A DNA stretch of 64,000 nt from Sweltsa coloradensis (taxonomy: Eukaryota > Arthropoda > Insecta > Plecoptera > Chloroperlidae). The position numbers and the translations under genes are program-made. Below the pieces are notes generated by a model. The model did no database searches and was not told the origin of the DNA. It saw only the letters and a program-made list of their open reading frames with translations. The stretch lies in contig JAMZAV010000438.1 in NCBI GenBank assembly GCA_024449915.1, positions 868,001 through 932,000 on the forward strand. Reading direction: 5' to 3'. Of the stretch, positions 21,517-34,459 are shown in pieces; within the stretch, counting starts at the first letter, position 1; each line of letters opens with the position of its first letter.

Positions 21517-22081
21517 TTGGATAAGCGAAGACTTCAATTTCACTGACCCCCAAAAAATTTAGCTCGGGTGTTTGTTTGTTTGTTTTTTTTTTTGTCTGTT
21601 TGTTCGCTCTCTACTGGGCAAACGGCATATCCGATCTTGATGAAAATTGGACGGGACCTTCGAAATCTCTGAACTTAGAGCTGTATTGTTTTTGGATACA
21701 ATTGAAGAAATATTTCTCATGAATATCGTACTTTTACGATTTTTTTGGCGATATTTTCGTGCCATTTGGGTCAATTCTGACCAAACGGGTGGGGCTACAA
21801 CGTTCATATTATACATGGACATTAAGGTTATGGTGATGTAGTACATTTTGAAAGAAAAAGTTGAAAAAGTTAACCAGAATCCATAGAAATCAAGCTTTTA
21901 ATATAAGTTTTTTTACGGTAAATAATAACAATTGACAAGTAACAATAGAAACTTGACAACAATCACCTTACAATGCGTAGGCAGAAAAACAAAGCACTTG
22001 CAAAAGTAAAGATATCCCAAGCAAACTAAAAACTTTAAAAAGCTCATCCATCAACGCGGCGGGACTTAAGCGTTTTCCTAG
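21517..22081 (+). mobile_element. Rolling-circle (Helentron-like) element, family B copy 2
   Basis: It starts TTGGATAAGCGAAGACTTC and ends CATCCATCAACGCGGCGGG, CTTAAGCGTTTTCCTAG followed by T. The body is the same as the copies at 30931 and 54214. It begins 5 bases after the RRP8 AATAAA, so it is at or inside the RRP8 3' end. Confidence 0.8.
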
Positions 22082-24340
22082 TTAAAAAGGGGTATTTAAC
22101 CGCTAAACTCAAAAAATATATTTCATTCAGGCTAACTAGTAATGAATTTAACAATTAACAGAAAAATTATTGGGGCCACCATGACCCCCCAAAAAATTGT
22201 CAAACATGACATTTTTCGAGCTAGGTCCCATCGGCAAAAATCTCCCATAAGAAATAACATGGGGACGATCTTTATGCCCCGTGACCTTGGAGGATTTTGA
22301 TCCAAAAAAATATTGACCATCATTGACTTACTCGACAGTCTTTTCTGTAAATTCTCTATATTTTGTTTTGTAATTTGGAGAAGTAGTTCAGTCAAAATAT
22401 GCTGATTACCAAGATGGGGTGTGATTTTGGAATGCATATTTTTGCGTGTTTGAGGGTATATTTGGGCACAGTTTCAAGACACGATGTTATAAAGGGGCAT
22501 TTTAGATTGGTACTATGCTCTAGTATCTATGTGGACCAAAAAAGAAGCAGGTTAAAGCCGATTTAGGAAATTTTCCAAAACACCAATTTTTGCCAATTTC
22601 TGGATCAAAATAATTAAAAAATTCGTGTTAAATCACAGTTACAAGATATAATTTTTTAAACGGTCATTTAAGTATAGTATTGTGCTATAGATCACGTGGT
22701 AAAAAATAATTTTTGGTTTTTTTAGCCCCTTTAAGGAAAATTCTAAATTGTCTGAATTAGATTAGAAAACTTTGAATTGATCCAAGAAAACAGTCTCCAA
22801 GTAAGCTCTACCCACCATTGTGCTCACATTTATCAAAACCAATAAAAAATATCATAAGACCATAACAATCATCATCTGTTCCTATCCATGTCCAATTCCA
22901 TGTTGGGCCGGCATGAAAATAGCTATCTTCACCAATTTCTGTTATCTTGCTTCGTAATTCCTTCAGCCGTCCGCGGTGGTACATACGATTAGGGCGCTGG
23001 TCCGAAGCATATAGCTCTACGAGAATATTTTTTTGTAATCATCCTTCATCCTCATTTCTCAACACTCGTCCCAAATAGCCTTGGTGCATTTCATGAGACA
23101 TTAATCATCAGTCACGTAATTCCTTCCTTTTAGTCCACACAGCTAGTGTGCTTGCTTTTCCACATCCTTCCTCAAATGTGCCAATCCAATACCAATGCCA
23201 TTGATTTTGCAGTTAGCCTCTTGGTCTCCTATGGTTCTTCAGATTTAATCACTGTTCTAGATAATCTTGAACTTTTCATCTTTTAAATATTTTTGTTTGT
23301 CTAGCTTAAATTTGGTTTATTCATTTACCTCCTTTTTAGGGCGCGACTATCGGGAGCGGCCTTATAGGTTTGGACCAAGTTTATAGATGTATGTATCCGT
23401 GTACATTTGGAGCGCGTCAAGACCTATGCATTTATTTGAGGTAGAAGATAGTAACCAATGTAAACGAAACTTTACATGCATGATTCCAAAAGAATACTGC
23501 ATCACTCCTTAAAATTTCATACTGTTTTGAGGGGCGTAAGTGTTGCTAAATGCAAGTTTAGTCAGCCGTAAAATTTTGACATTTTACACATTGCGATAGT
23601 TTTTCATCAAAAGTCCATTATCAATTTTGCGTTATCACAACGAAACTCACATACGCATTGCCTCAATTGTTTGTTAATAGAATACTACCAAATAAATTTT
23701 CCTGGCGTTATTAGTTGCGAATCCACGTTTTACAGAAAATATTTAGATTACGCAATCAAAATATTTGTGTATACGTTTGGGCAAACTTTACGATGATATT
23801 GCCAAATTATTCCAAAATGCAGGGTGGATGCGATTAGTCATATCCAAACAGTTGTGTATAAAGCCAAAAAACAATTAGTTTCATTCAATAGTTCATCAGG
23901 GGTGTCCAATCAAATTATGTTTTGGAGCATGTTTTGATCTTGTAGAGATTTTCTCTTTTTTTTACATGTAGAAGATTGAAACATACGTCAATGACCTTTT
24001 GCATGGTGGTTTTTACTATTGTAAAGTATTAGTATGTAAATTTGCAATGAAATCGGATTATACGAAAGGCCTAAATGTTGCTTAATATAATCGTAAAATA
24101 TATCATAATCTGTTTGCACCAATAGTTAATTTGTCATTGTTTGCTAGCAATTTTGCGTTTGCACAATGTTACTTATAAAAATTTCTACCTTCATCCTTTT
24201 ACTATAAATTGACATTAAACTAATTCACTTGACGTTTGTATTTTGGACAATACGAATTTTAATAAAATATTTGGAGTGTGATTTTTGAGGCGCAATGTTT
24301 GAGCGTGGCACGATCAATTTATTTATTTTAGATATGTTAA
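22082..24340. other. AT-rich intergenic sequence without recognisable genes
   Basis: I see no supported coding region. The stretch 22860-23180 has minus-strand fragments that look like very degraded coding sequence (IWDEC and similar), possibly an old retroelement, but not enough to name. The rest shows no structure I can support. Confidence 0.5.
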
Positions 24341-24349
24341 GTAGGGGTG

Positions 24350-25870
24350 TGGAAAGGGAACCCAACAGCTTACCTGGTCGGTGACTGCAGGGGTCTCGTA
24401 GACGAAAGACACAAATAAATAAACATAATACAAGAAAACGTCGAAACTGTTTCGGCCAAACAGGGCCTTGCTCACTCGACGAGAGCGGAGAGTTAACTAA
24501 ACTAGATTTTTACAAATATATACAGTTATTTACAAGACACGCCAGTGGCGCTGTTGGGTGGGGGTGGAGTGCAGGAGAACTAGGAGGGGGGGGAGGGGGA
24601 GCAGTGGAGTACACCCTAACGGATGTTGAGGTTATGGGGAAGCCTCGAGTTGGTAATCCACTGGTGAGCCAGCTCCCACTCCTCAATTCATGTTCATTGC
24701 AGTGGGCAGGTAGGGCTCTCACAACACTGGCCTGGTAGCATTTGTTGAAGGGCAGGTTGTGAGATGCAGCATGTAGGGCCACTGGTTTTTCAATGTTGCC
24801 TGCCTTGGTGTCATGTCTGTGGCCATTCATTCGTGTGTTGAGGGCGTTGGTAGTAAGACCTATATATTCAGCTGGGCATCTACTGCACCTCAACTGGTAA
24901 ATGATGTTGTTGCTTTGGCACGTGTTGTGTCCCTGGATGGCGTATGTTCTGTCCGTGGCTCTCGCTGTAAACGACTCGGTGGGTAGGTTGAGTTGGCATG
25001 TTTTACAGCGAGCGCTGTCACAGGGGTAGGAGCCAGGTGGTAGGGCTATTTGGGGTGTGTCGGTCCTGTTCCGGGGGTTGCGTTTGACCAACAAGTCCTG
25101 GATGTTGGGCGGACGCTTGAATGTTACCCGCGGGATGTTTAGGTTTTTGGTCAGGGTCGAGGTGTTCAGCAGATGACTGTTCCTCTTCATGATGCCGTTG
25201 AGGGCATGTAGGCCAGGGTGCCACTGGGTGATGAGGGGGATTGTGTTCCCTTGTGTGCGAGTGGTTGGGTCTCTGGGGGCACGAGTCATCTGCTGTTGGA
25301 TCAGTTTAGGCGGGGTAGCCTCGGTTGCTGAAGGCTTCTGAGATTTTGCTGCAGTATGCGGCCAGGTCCTCCTTGTCGGAGCATATTCTCCGGCCCCGGG
25401 TGGCCATGGAAAAAGGTAGGGCCTGCTTCATAGATGAGGGGTGGCAGCTGTCGAAGTAGAGATATTGGAGGCTGTTGGTAGGCTTGAAGTGTACCTTAGT
25501 TCTGAGTTGGCCTTCCTCCAGGAATAGGTCCACATCTAGGAATGTCACTTGATTTTCTGAAATGTTCCACGTGAACTTCACCGGGAAGTTCAAATTCAGG
25601 GCGTCCAGGAATGGGAGAAGTGTTCCCATCCCGTGGGTCCAGATGCAGAAGATGTCGTCAATGAAGCGTAACCACAGTGTCGGCGTGAGTGGTTGTCCCT
25701 TAAGAAAGTCTGTTTCCAGTTTTCCCATGAACAGGTTCGCATAAGAAGGGGCCATGCGGGTGCCCATAGCTGTGCCATTTTAGATAGGAAATAGTCGCCT
25801 ATATCATTGATTATTTGCAAGAAGGTTATCACTTGTGTGATGGAATAGCCTGTAAAGTTGCAATAATATT
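24350..25870 (-). mobile_element. Penelope-like element: RT plus GIY-YIG endonuclease, 5' truncated and frameshifted
   Basis: On the minus strand the RT C-terminal half reads MGTRMAPSYANLFM, LWLRFIDDIFCIW (catalytic D-D in RFIDD) and NQVTFLDVDLF (25306-25767). After a one-base frame change near 25310 it continues as PKLIQQQMTRA and a Cys-rich linker (CDSARCKTC). It ends with IIYQLRCSRCPAEYIGLTTN, the GIY-YIG nuclease signature (24510-25289). RT followed by GIY-YIG defines canonical Penelope-like elements. A second frame change lies near 25770, just before the conserved GTAMGT. The RT N-terminal half is absent. The GC content is well above the neighbourhood, suggesting a fairly recent arrival. 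Confidence 0.92.
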
Positions 25871-25984
25871 GGTTGAAAAAAAGGCATAATTTATTTGCGA
25901 TAACCGTATATTTCTTTTTACGAGTTCATCGTATAGCTTTTTCTACACACATCTGCTTCAAATGAGGAACTATCACATGACAAC

Positions 25985-26600
25985 TTAAAACATACATCTA
26001 AAGAGGTCAACTCGGGTGCACAAAAGAACATTATGTTTTGTATTTATTAAACCTGATAATTGCCTTAGGAAGAATATGATACTTTTAAACTCGCAGCATA
26101 CAGATCTAATATTTCTGTATAAGCTTCTGCACAATTATTTTGACTCTCAGCTTCTTCATTCAGTACATTTTCACGTTCCTGCAAGACTAACACGAAACCT
26201 TCAAACTTTCATCTTCCCAGAAGCAGACTAGACATTTTTAGTAATTCACCAATAAAACCGGATCCAACATACGTATAACCAATTAGTTGTCATCCATCCT
26301 GATCTTGACATTAATCACCTAAACTTTCAATGTTTTAAAATTTATTTCTTCAAAATATGTTCTTGAGGTTTATAACTTTTGTAATCGTCATAGTTTATTT
26401 TATTTTTTTGCATTTCGTTTAGTATAATGCTTTTTGTGCACCTGAGACATATGGAGATGTTGTTTGATTTTTGATATCATTTTTATTTTTTGTGCTTTAG
26501 TATTAGCTAATTTATGAAATGCCTATATCGCACTTGTGGAGGTAAACTCTGTTGTTGGTGGCAATAAAATAAAATAAAAAAATAAAATAAAATAAACGTT
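25985..26600 (+). mobile_element. LINE 3' remnant with (TAAAA)n tail
   Basis: A plus-strand frame (26016-26231) encodes DLIFLYKLLHNYFDS and RLTRNLQTF, resembling the C-terminal domain of jockey/CR1-type reverse transcriptases. It is followed downstream by ttggtggcaataaaataaaa and an A/T tail at 26560-26595. Only the 3' end is present. Confidence 0.6.
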
Positions 26601-28050
26601 GGATTTCGGGCGAGTTTTGTTTTTGTGTTTAATGTACACTACACAATTTAACGAAAACCTTGAAAGTTTAAACGTAACACAAACATCGCTTACAGTTATG
26701 TATGTACACACGGGTTAACTGTAAAAATATATACTAATCGCAAGTTTAATTCAGGGGGACTAAACAGTGGGCGTCAATTCAAGCAAGGCTTATTACTTAT
26801 GTTATAATCACATGTTCTTATGACGTCTTGTCGGTAGTTATGGACTACACAAGAGCATTGTGCCAAGTTGCAATTTAAATTAATTTGCGTCTTGAATTGT
26901 GGTTTAATGGACTACACTGCACTGAGAGAACTGTAATGTTGATAAAACCAATAACTTTTGTTAAGCTTTTTTAATGCAATTACGTTTTCCTTAAATCTCA
27001 ACGTTTTCTAAATTTACAGATCAATAGTTTGCGTTGTCGTACGAATATTATTGATTTGTTGATTTCCTTTCTTTTATGTTAACAGTTTGTTTTATGTTTT
27101 TCTTTTATGTTTATGTCAACAGGGTTTGACAAGGAAACCTTTCGCATATTATACTAGTAACAAAAGTGACGTGACAATACTTTTACGCATGGCACTGCAG
27201 CGTCTCTATATCGCCGACGCCACTTGTAAAAATATGACTCGTTGTTATCTCACGAGTGTGGAATGTTTGTGATTCCCTCGGCCATGTGTGTTGCAACCAT
27301 CGAGCGGTTGCGTTGTAGACAGACGCACATGGCATCACATCTGGATTGTTTGCGTAACGTTCTCTAGACACATCTCTCAACAAATCATTGAGTATCCAAC
27401 ACATGGCGGGGGGGAATGACGCTCGCCTGGCGTAGGTGATAACTGCAGCGTCCAGCGGCTTACTCGAGCAGTGACACCTCAAGAGCCGTTATACTTTGGA
27501 AAAGATACTATAGTGGTCCCAACGAAAGAATGCAGGTGGCTCGAAATTGTTTTCCCAACATAACAACTTTGTCATTTCTATTCACGCTAGCTCCACATGG
27601 ATCTTGCGCACGGAGGAACTCTGTGATCTTGCACGCACAGATAATTTTTGCTTGCGTTGGTAAAAGATATTTCTCTTTCATACACAAAGGCGAAATTCCA
27701 TTTACCGCGCATTCATTCTACCCCCTCCACTACCAAGCATCTGCATTCTTTCGTTGGAGCAAGTATAAAAGTGTTGCCCTTGTAATTGCAATGCCTCGAG
27801 AACGTTTTATAGCTTGTATTCACATAATATTAAGTCTGGTGATTTAGCATTCACAATACAAAAGCAATTATTGTTGCTTTCACTATGTCTTACTCTTATG
27901 AGTATGGCATTTTACTAGAAATGTTTCAATAATTTTTAATAAGTTATTTTCACCAATTCTTATTTTTATTCAGTACTGAAAAGCTAATGTTTATTGTCGG
28001 TTAAAGTTCCAAGTTCATGATAATATGTATGCCTTTGTAATTGATCGCGC
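26601..28050. other. Unassigned stretch with a GC-richer block
   Basis: Most is AT-rich without features. Bases 27220-27800 are GC-richer, contain a TATA-like tataaaag (27765) and an inverted pair cgaaagaatgca (27523) and tgcattctttcg (27740). It might be a solo long terminal repeat or other element, but I found no terminal duplication, so I leave it unnamed. Confidence 0.35.
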
Positions 28051-28054
28051 CCTA

Positions 28055-29760
28055 CAGTAAGAGTAAGAGTAATTTTTATTCGCTTGACCAATACATAGTA
28101 AAAGTATACACACATTATCCTCTTATGAGAGAGATAGTAGAGTGAAGTGAATAATTCGTAATATTAACATAGGTTAATTAATAATAAAATTAATGTACAA
28201 ATAATGAAATATAACTGAGCTTGGGCCTCAACTCTGTAATAAAATAATTGATTGATGAATAGATCGGTAGGTATTTCTATTTATGTTACATTACATTTCA
28301 TGCAGAGAGATATTCATTGAGTGAGTAGAAACTTTTGGATTTTAAAAATGATTTCATGCTGGACTTAAAAGTTGAAATGGAGGGACAGGTTCTTGTATTG
28401 TTTGGTAGCTTGTTATATAGAGTTAAAGCTAGATATTGTGGACCTTTTGAGAATAGGGTTAGTTTATGATTGGGAATGTGAATTTGTAGATTTGCTCTTG
28501 TAAAATGGGAGTGGACAGAGGTGTTTAGAGGGAAAAGATTAGGGTAGGAACGAACAAATATCGCTGCAGCTTGAATAAGAGAGCAGGCCAGAGTAGGTAT
28601 TCCTAGTTCCTTGAAAAGCTCTCTACAAGTATGCCTCCTGGAAACGCCAGCCATAATGCGAATTGCTCTCTTTTGGAGGGTGAATATTCTGATTGCATGG
28701 GGGGATGCACCCCAGAAAAGTAGGCCATATGATATGAATGAGTGAACATGAGCAAAGTAAACCATTTTAAGTATGTGGGGATGAACTAGCTGTTTGAGCT
28801 TCCTTAAAATGAAACAACCACTTTGAATTTTAGAGGCCACATGGTTAATGTGGATAGACCAATCTAAAGTTTCGGACATGTATAATCCTAGCAATTTAGT
28901 GGAGTTGGTTCTAGTGATGCTTTTTCCATCTAGCCAGATTAGGGGACTAGATTTGGGGATGTTGAGGGGGGAGTGGAAAGAAAAGCTTGATTGTTTACTA
29001 GTGGGGCATTGCAGCAATTGAGTTTTTTGGACAGGTTAGGAGTTGACTCCAGTCATCTGCATATTGAGTAAGTGTGTCCTCATCTAGGAAGTTGAGCAGG
29101 TCATTAGTGAAGAGTGTGAAGGCAAGGGGACCTAATATTGAGCCCTGTGGAACCCCGGCAACAAGTGTTTTGGGTTTGGAAAGATATTTATGGGTAGAAA
29201 GTTTTTTAGTAAACTGGATTTCAACAACCTGGGTGCGACCAGTCAAGTAAGAAGCCCACCACTTGTGTGCCGTTCCTCTGATTCCTAAGGTTGACAGTTT
29301 TTTGAGAAGAATACTGTGGTCGATGGTGTCGAAGGCTTTGTTTAGATCGTAGAACATTCCCACGGCATGCTCCCCTTTATCCAGAGCAGAGTAGAGGGGA
29401 GAAAGAAAGCTGAAGAGTGCAGTGGTAGTTGATTTTTTTTTTTAAAACCCGTGTTGGCTGGGAGAAAGCAAGTTGAGGTAGTTGAAAAATGAGAAAATCG
29501 ATCGTGCATGATTAGTTCATTTCATATATTTTAGAGAATGATGAAAGGAGGGAGATTGGCCTATAGTTGTTCATTTTAGATTTCTTTCCTTTATGTTTGT
29601 AAATGGGAATTACTTTTGCTAGTTTTAGTTTGGAGGGGAAGATACCAGAAGAGAGAGATTTGTTTATTAAAAAGGCTAGGGGAATTGAGATCAAATGCAT
29701 ACATTTAGTAAGAAGGGATCCCGGTATCTCATCCATACCACTTGAGTGTTAAGATCCTAA
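28055..29760 (-). mobile_element. LINE C (jockey/CR1-type), RT region, 5' truncated
   Basis: The minus-strand frames give MDEIPGSLL, IPIYKHKGKKSKMNNYRPIS (29512-29736), MFYDLNKAFDTIDH (motif A), VAGVPQGSILGPLAFTLF (motif B), LTQYADDW (motif C, 28998-29363), and STKLLGLYMSETLDW plus a C-terminal domain ending in a TFKSSMKSFL motif (28298-29017). Frame changes at about 29010 and 29450 inactivate it. The 3' tail on the minus strand is a short ACTCTT repeat near 28060-28075 rather than poly(A). Confidence 0.88.
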
Positions 29761-30366
29761 TTTCCTTGCAATTTGAGTTACTTCAAAGTGTGTAGTAGGG
29801 TAAAGAAATATTGTTAAAAAACGGCAGGAGGCCATTTACAGAGAAAAATCTTAACCCAAGGATGCATTAATTGTGTTATGAAATAAATTCACATATTATG
29901 TTTTATTTGGGTAATTGTATCAGCTAGCATCATATTTTGGTTTTCATAAAGTGTTCCTAGCAAAGTTGTAATATTTTCCCGCACTGATATTTTGAGGGTG
30001 TACAGTTTTTGTTTCATTCATATTTTGTTCAAATTCATTTGAGAAAAATTAAGTTTAATTACTCCGCTTTCTTTGGAAACAACAAGCGTCAGCAAGACTT
30101 TTACCAGATAGGAACATGCGGGGGAAGGCAGCGACCTCTTGTTAATTTTTTAAATTTATATCATACATAATGTCGACCCCTCACTCCGTGTGCTTGGAGC
30201 ATTTGGAGCCTTAGTCCCATTTGTTAAAAGTCGTACACTACCACCAATATTAAAAACCACCCCAAATAGGGAATTTGCATAATATTATTTTATGGTTCTA
30301 CTGGGTTAAGGCCACCTTCCTTTACAAAAAAAATCTTATTTTTTTTTGTATTTTGAGAATATTTTC

Positions 30367-30742
30367 TTTTATCTTCTCTTCTTCTTTTCATATACTCTCA
30401 ATCGGCCTACTCGGCCATCATGTGTTGTCATGTTATCCAATAGACAGGATTCCCTTTGTACATGCGTCATGCTATCTGGCATCGGGTCAAGTTCAGACTT
30501 AGTCCTTTCACAACTGAAAATATGTTGGCGATTCTGTTCTTCCTTTCCGCACAAGCTGCATAGGCTTGAATCTGCCATTCCTACTTTGTGTAAATGTTGA
30601 CCCAATAGGTCATGCCCTGTGTCAAGTCTGAACTGGGCAGATGAGACCTTTCTGTTCTTATTATCTGGATGGTTTTGTCGTTCTTGATACTATACTTTGC
30701 CATGGCTTGTCCTTTGCATCCTCCTCCACACTCCCACACTTC
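30367..30742 (-). mobile_element. LINE fragment with RNase H-end zinc-knuckle motif
   Basis: The minus strand reads FRLDTGHDLLGQHLHKVGM, followed by a C-x2-C-x8-H-x4-C knuckle (CSLCGKEEQNRQHIFSC). That is the usual C-terminal end of R1/I/jockey-type LINE polyproteins. The 3' end is an A/G-rich tail (gaagaagagaagataaaa on the minus strand). Comparison with the repeat copy at 52200 shows the fragment was inserted at gaatattttc|atttataa. Confidence 0.8.
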
Positions 30743-30930
30743 ATTTATAAAATAAGGGTGAAAGTTTCATTCATATTTTGGTTAAAAATAACGGGTCATA
30801 CGTCACCAGCCTTCATGATACCAATTAATTAATTACGTAGTGATATATCAAGTTACTCGCTTTCGGAGATTATCTTGGCTGCAGAAGCACATTTTGACAT
30901 CTTGCTTGTTCTAATATGCTTAATATTTTA

Positions 30931-31794
30931 TTGGTTGAGCGAAGCAAAGACTTCTATTCACTGACCCCCCAAAAACATATTAAGCTTGGGTGATTTTGTT
31001 TCCTGTTTTCTTTTTTTTCTGTCTGTTCACTCTCTACCGGGCAAACGGAATATGAGATCTTGATGAAAATTGGAGAGGACCTTTTGAAATCTCTGAACTT
31101 AGACTTGCCACGTTTTTTGGGTACAATTGAAGAAACATTTCTCATGAATATCGTACTTTTTCGATTTTTAATGCAATATTTTTGTATATTTGGCCCGCGA
31201 TTGGGCAAACAGCTACTCCGATCTTGATGAAACTATATGCGAACGTTTGAAATCAATGGATTTTTTTTATTTTGGGGACAATCTTGGGACAATCGAAGAA
31301 ATATTTCTCATAGGAATCGTGCTTTTACGATTTTTTACCAGATTTTTAATGCAATATTTTCATGAGTTTTGGTCCGATTCTGACCAAACGGGTGGTGCCT
31401 TTAAACGTTCATATTTTACATGGACGTTAAGGTAAAGGTGATGTAGTGCCTTCTGAAACAAAAAGATAAGTTGGCCAGAATTCTTAGAAATAAAGGTATT
31501 AATGAAAGCCTTTTACAGGTGTAATCAACAAGAAACTATAGAAACTTGACAACAATCACCTACAATGCGTACAAAAAGCATGTCTTTGGGCCTCTAGATT
31601 TTTACATTCTATTATGAATTGGTAATACCATATCAATTAATACTACTTTATAAAAAAATTATCATCAAAAATAATTTTGTAGTGGAACTTAAAAAAGTAA
31701 TGAGATCCCACCACTTATACTAAAATGACAGAAATATTTTTAAAAAAGCTCATCCATCAACGCGACTGAAAAAAGCGTTCGCGAAGCGGACTAG
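30931..31794 (+). mobile_element. Rolling-circle (Helentron-like) element, family B copy 3
   Basis: It starts TTGGTTGAGCGAAGCAAAG and ends CATCCATCAACGCGACTG, AAAAGCGTTCGCGAAGCGG, then ACTAG followed by T. The unoccupied paralogue at 52004-52040 (minus strand) reads AATATTTTATTTTATACA. The flanks here, AATATTTTA and TTTCATACA, join to the same length with one substitution and no duplication. Confidence 0.9.
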
Positions 31795-32369
31795 TTTCAT
31801 ACATTTAGTATATCACAACGTACAACGTAGGCCCTAAGCTTTTAACGTATTTTAATTAATAATATCTAATAAGTAAAAACTAAAAACATAAAGTTGATTT
31901 ATAATACTTGGAAAAGGACATCAACTGTTGTTTATTGTTGACCATTGTTGTATGAACCATGGACTTTGGTAAAAGTAGGGAATTTTGCCAATCATCTAGG
32001 CGGCCATGTTCATCATGAGGGCCGGTGACGTAGGCAGCCGTTTCGAAATAAATGTGTGGGAAATTTAAAAAATATTCAAATATAATAATCGGTGCGGTAT
32101 ATATTTTAAATAATATGCATTAAATTAATTAAATATCAAATAAAAATGCTAATTAGTCCCATCATATTAGATACAATCTTTTTTCAGGCAGATACTTTGC
32201 AAAGTTCTCGAGATAACACTAAGAAACTGTAATTTGGCTGAACATTTTCACGATAGCTTAAAATGGTACAGTCAACGTAACCTTAAGTAGATACAGAACC
32301 TATTAGCCTACTATTAGTCTATGTATTGCCATGTTATTTCATATAGCCTACAATATATCTCATTTTTAT

Positions 32370-33300
32370 GAGATGTCAATATTTTTTTTTTTTTTTTATC
32401 TTTATATTTTATATCTCATCTTATACAAAAATATAGAAGGACTAGTACACTGAACATTTTTTTAAATCATATACTTATATTTCATTTTATATATATATCA
32501 TATTTCACATTTGTTTATGTTAGTTGTTACGTACAAATTACTCGTCCTGCCTCTCACAAAACAATTTCAAAAAACTGCCCACACACGAATCATGTACATT
32601 ACTGCTATGTAAACCTATTATTATAAATTACTCTGTACAGTACGTAACTTGTTTTTTATGTTAAATAATAAGAAAAATTGTAAACAAAACAGTACGAATA
32701 AAATTGAATTGAAATTGAGGAAATATGATTCTGCTGTGCGCATTGACAGATATTGTAAAACTACCACTATAAAGAACAAGCCTTGATTCCCTGAATACAA
32801 GTTGAGTTACACAGTACAAGTTACAGTACAGTACAGTACAAGTTACAACTAAACAGTTATCATTGTATGGCATGGATCGGTATGGTACAAATCAAATTAA
32901 CACTAATGATATTACAGAAGTCCCCCACTTGCCCTATAATTTGAAGTACAAGGGACTATATAATTTGTTTGAATTTGTAAAATTTTGAGCCTTGTACCCA
33001 AACAAAGCATCTATAGGGACTTCATCACATTTGAATTAAACAAATCTGGTTTCAATTAACGAGGGTTTACTGACAATCGTCTCAGATTATTTCCAGTTGA
33101 ACTTTTATAGTCGTGATGATATAAGTAAGTAAGTAGGCTCTTAATTCTATTGTTATCTTAAGTGGCCTGATCTTGGGTGAATCATATTCAACCAATGTTG
33201 ATAGTTTTAATTGTGGTCTAATTGATGATCATCATAATTCGTCTGCCACGTCGTCAGTCAGGTTGCTTCGGAACAACTTTATAGTGCGATCAAGGTGTCT
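32370..33300. other. AT-rich intergenic sequence
   Basis: It contains a T-run at 32382-32398 and short acagtacagtac repeats at 32815-32845. No coding evidence. Confidence 0.5.
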
Positions 33301-34459
33301 TCTCAAACACAACTATAGTGCAAAATGTGATACCAGCATGAAAATTTGCTATAATATAGATTTTGTAATTAGAAATTCGAAAATAACTGGCTCCACGATA
33401 GGGTCTTATTATTTAACTATTAATTAATTAATTAAAATTAATTAGTTAATTATGTGACACGAATTTCAAAGTGTCAATAAATTAGTCATGTTTGGTATTA
33501 ATGAAGAGCATTTTTTACCTCTATAAAGAAAAAAATACATTGAAAAACACATATTATGTTATAGCTAAATATGTTGATTTTGCTGATTTTTTAGTTTATA
33601 TTTCTTCTAACCAATGATATCACAGTGTTCACAAAAGAGCTGGTTACTGTATAGTTAATAAAGCATTTTTCAATTTTCAATAATAGTTATTACAATATAT
33701 TTAACACAAATTACAATGTGGCATAAATATGTCTAACTATGGTACAAAATATGATACCAACTTAAAAAATTTAGCAATCTTATAGCTTTTGTAATAAGAA
33801 ATTCGAAAATAACTGGCTCCAAGCTAAGTGATTAGTATTTAACTATTAATTGATTAATTAACATTAATTAGGTAATTTAGTCCTAAAATTTCAAAGTGAA
33901 GACAAATTTGTAGTGTTTGGTATCAATTGAAAGCATTTTTCACCAACATTAAGAAAAAAATTAAATTGAAGAAATAAATTGAAATATATATATGTTATAG
34001 TTAAATATGTTGATTTTGTAATTTTTTATTTGAACCAAAAGATCTACTTTAAAGAAAAAATTCGTCTAACCAGTGATAACACATTGTTCACAAAAGAACT
34101 GGTAACTATATATCGTATCATTTTTTCATTTTTCAATTTTCAATATTTGTAATTACAATATATTTTACACAAATTAAAAAAAATTGTAATTAAAAAGTTA
34201 CAGAAACATGTTGTGTGACGTAGAAAAATGCTTCATTTGACTTGTTTTCATCAATCTTAAAGATTTTGTGACAAGTATTTTGAAAATCACTGGCTCCAGG
34301 CTGAGTTTTGAGTATTTAACTATGAATTAATTAATTAAATTAATTACTTAATTGTGTCCAAAAATTTCAAAGTTAAGATACATTTGTCATGTTTGGTACC
34401 AAATGTGAGTTTGTCACCAACATTGAGATAAAAAATAATTTGAAAAAATATATTGAAAT

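Larger units (their letters stand above)
30265..32067 (-). repeat. Repeat family E, copy 1, carrying two later insertions
   Basis: It matches 51774-52307 in reverse complement from aatagggaatttgcataat to aatgtgtgggaaattt. The uninterrupted copy is about 534 bp; here it is expanded by a LINE fragment (30367-30742) and a family B element (30931-31794). The shared core includes cgctttcggagattatcttg and ggtgacgtaggcagccg. Confidence 0.85.

Noticed and set aside
27220..27850. Possible solo LTR with TATA box
   Set aside because: No terminal TG..CA pair with matching target duplication and no second copy in the window.
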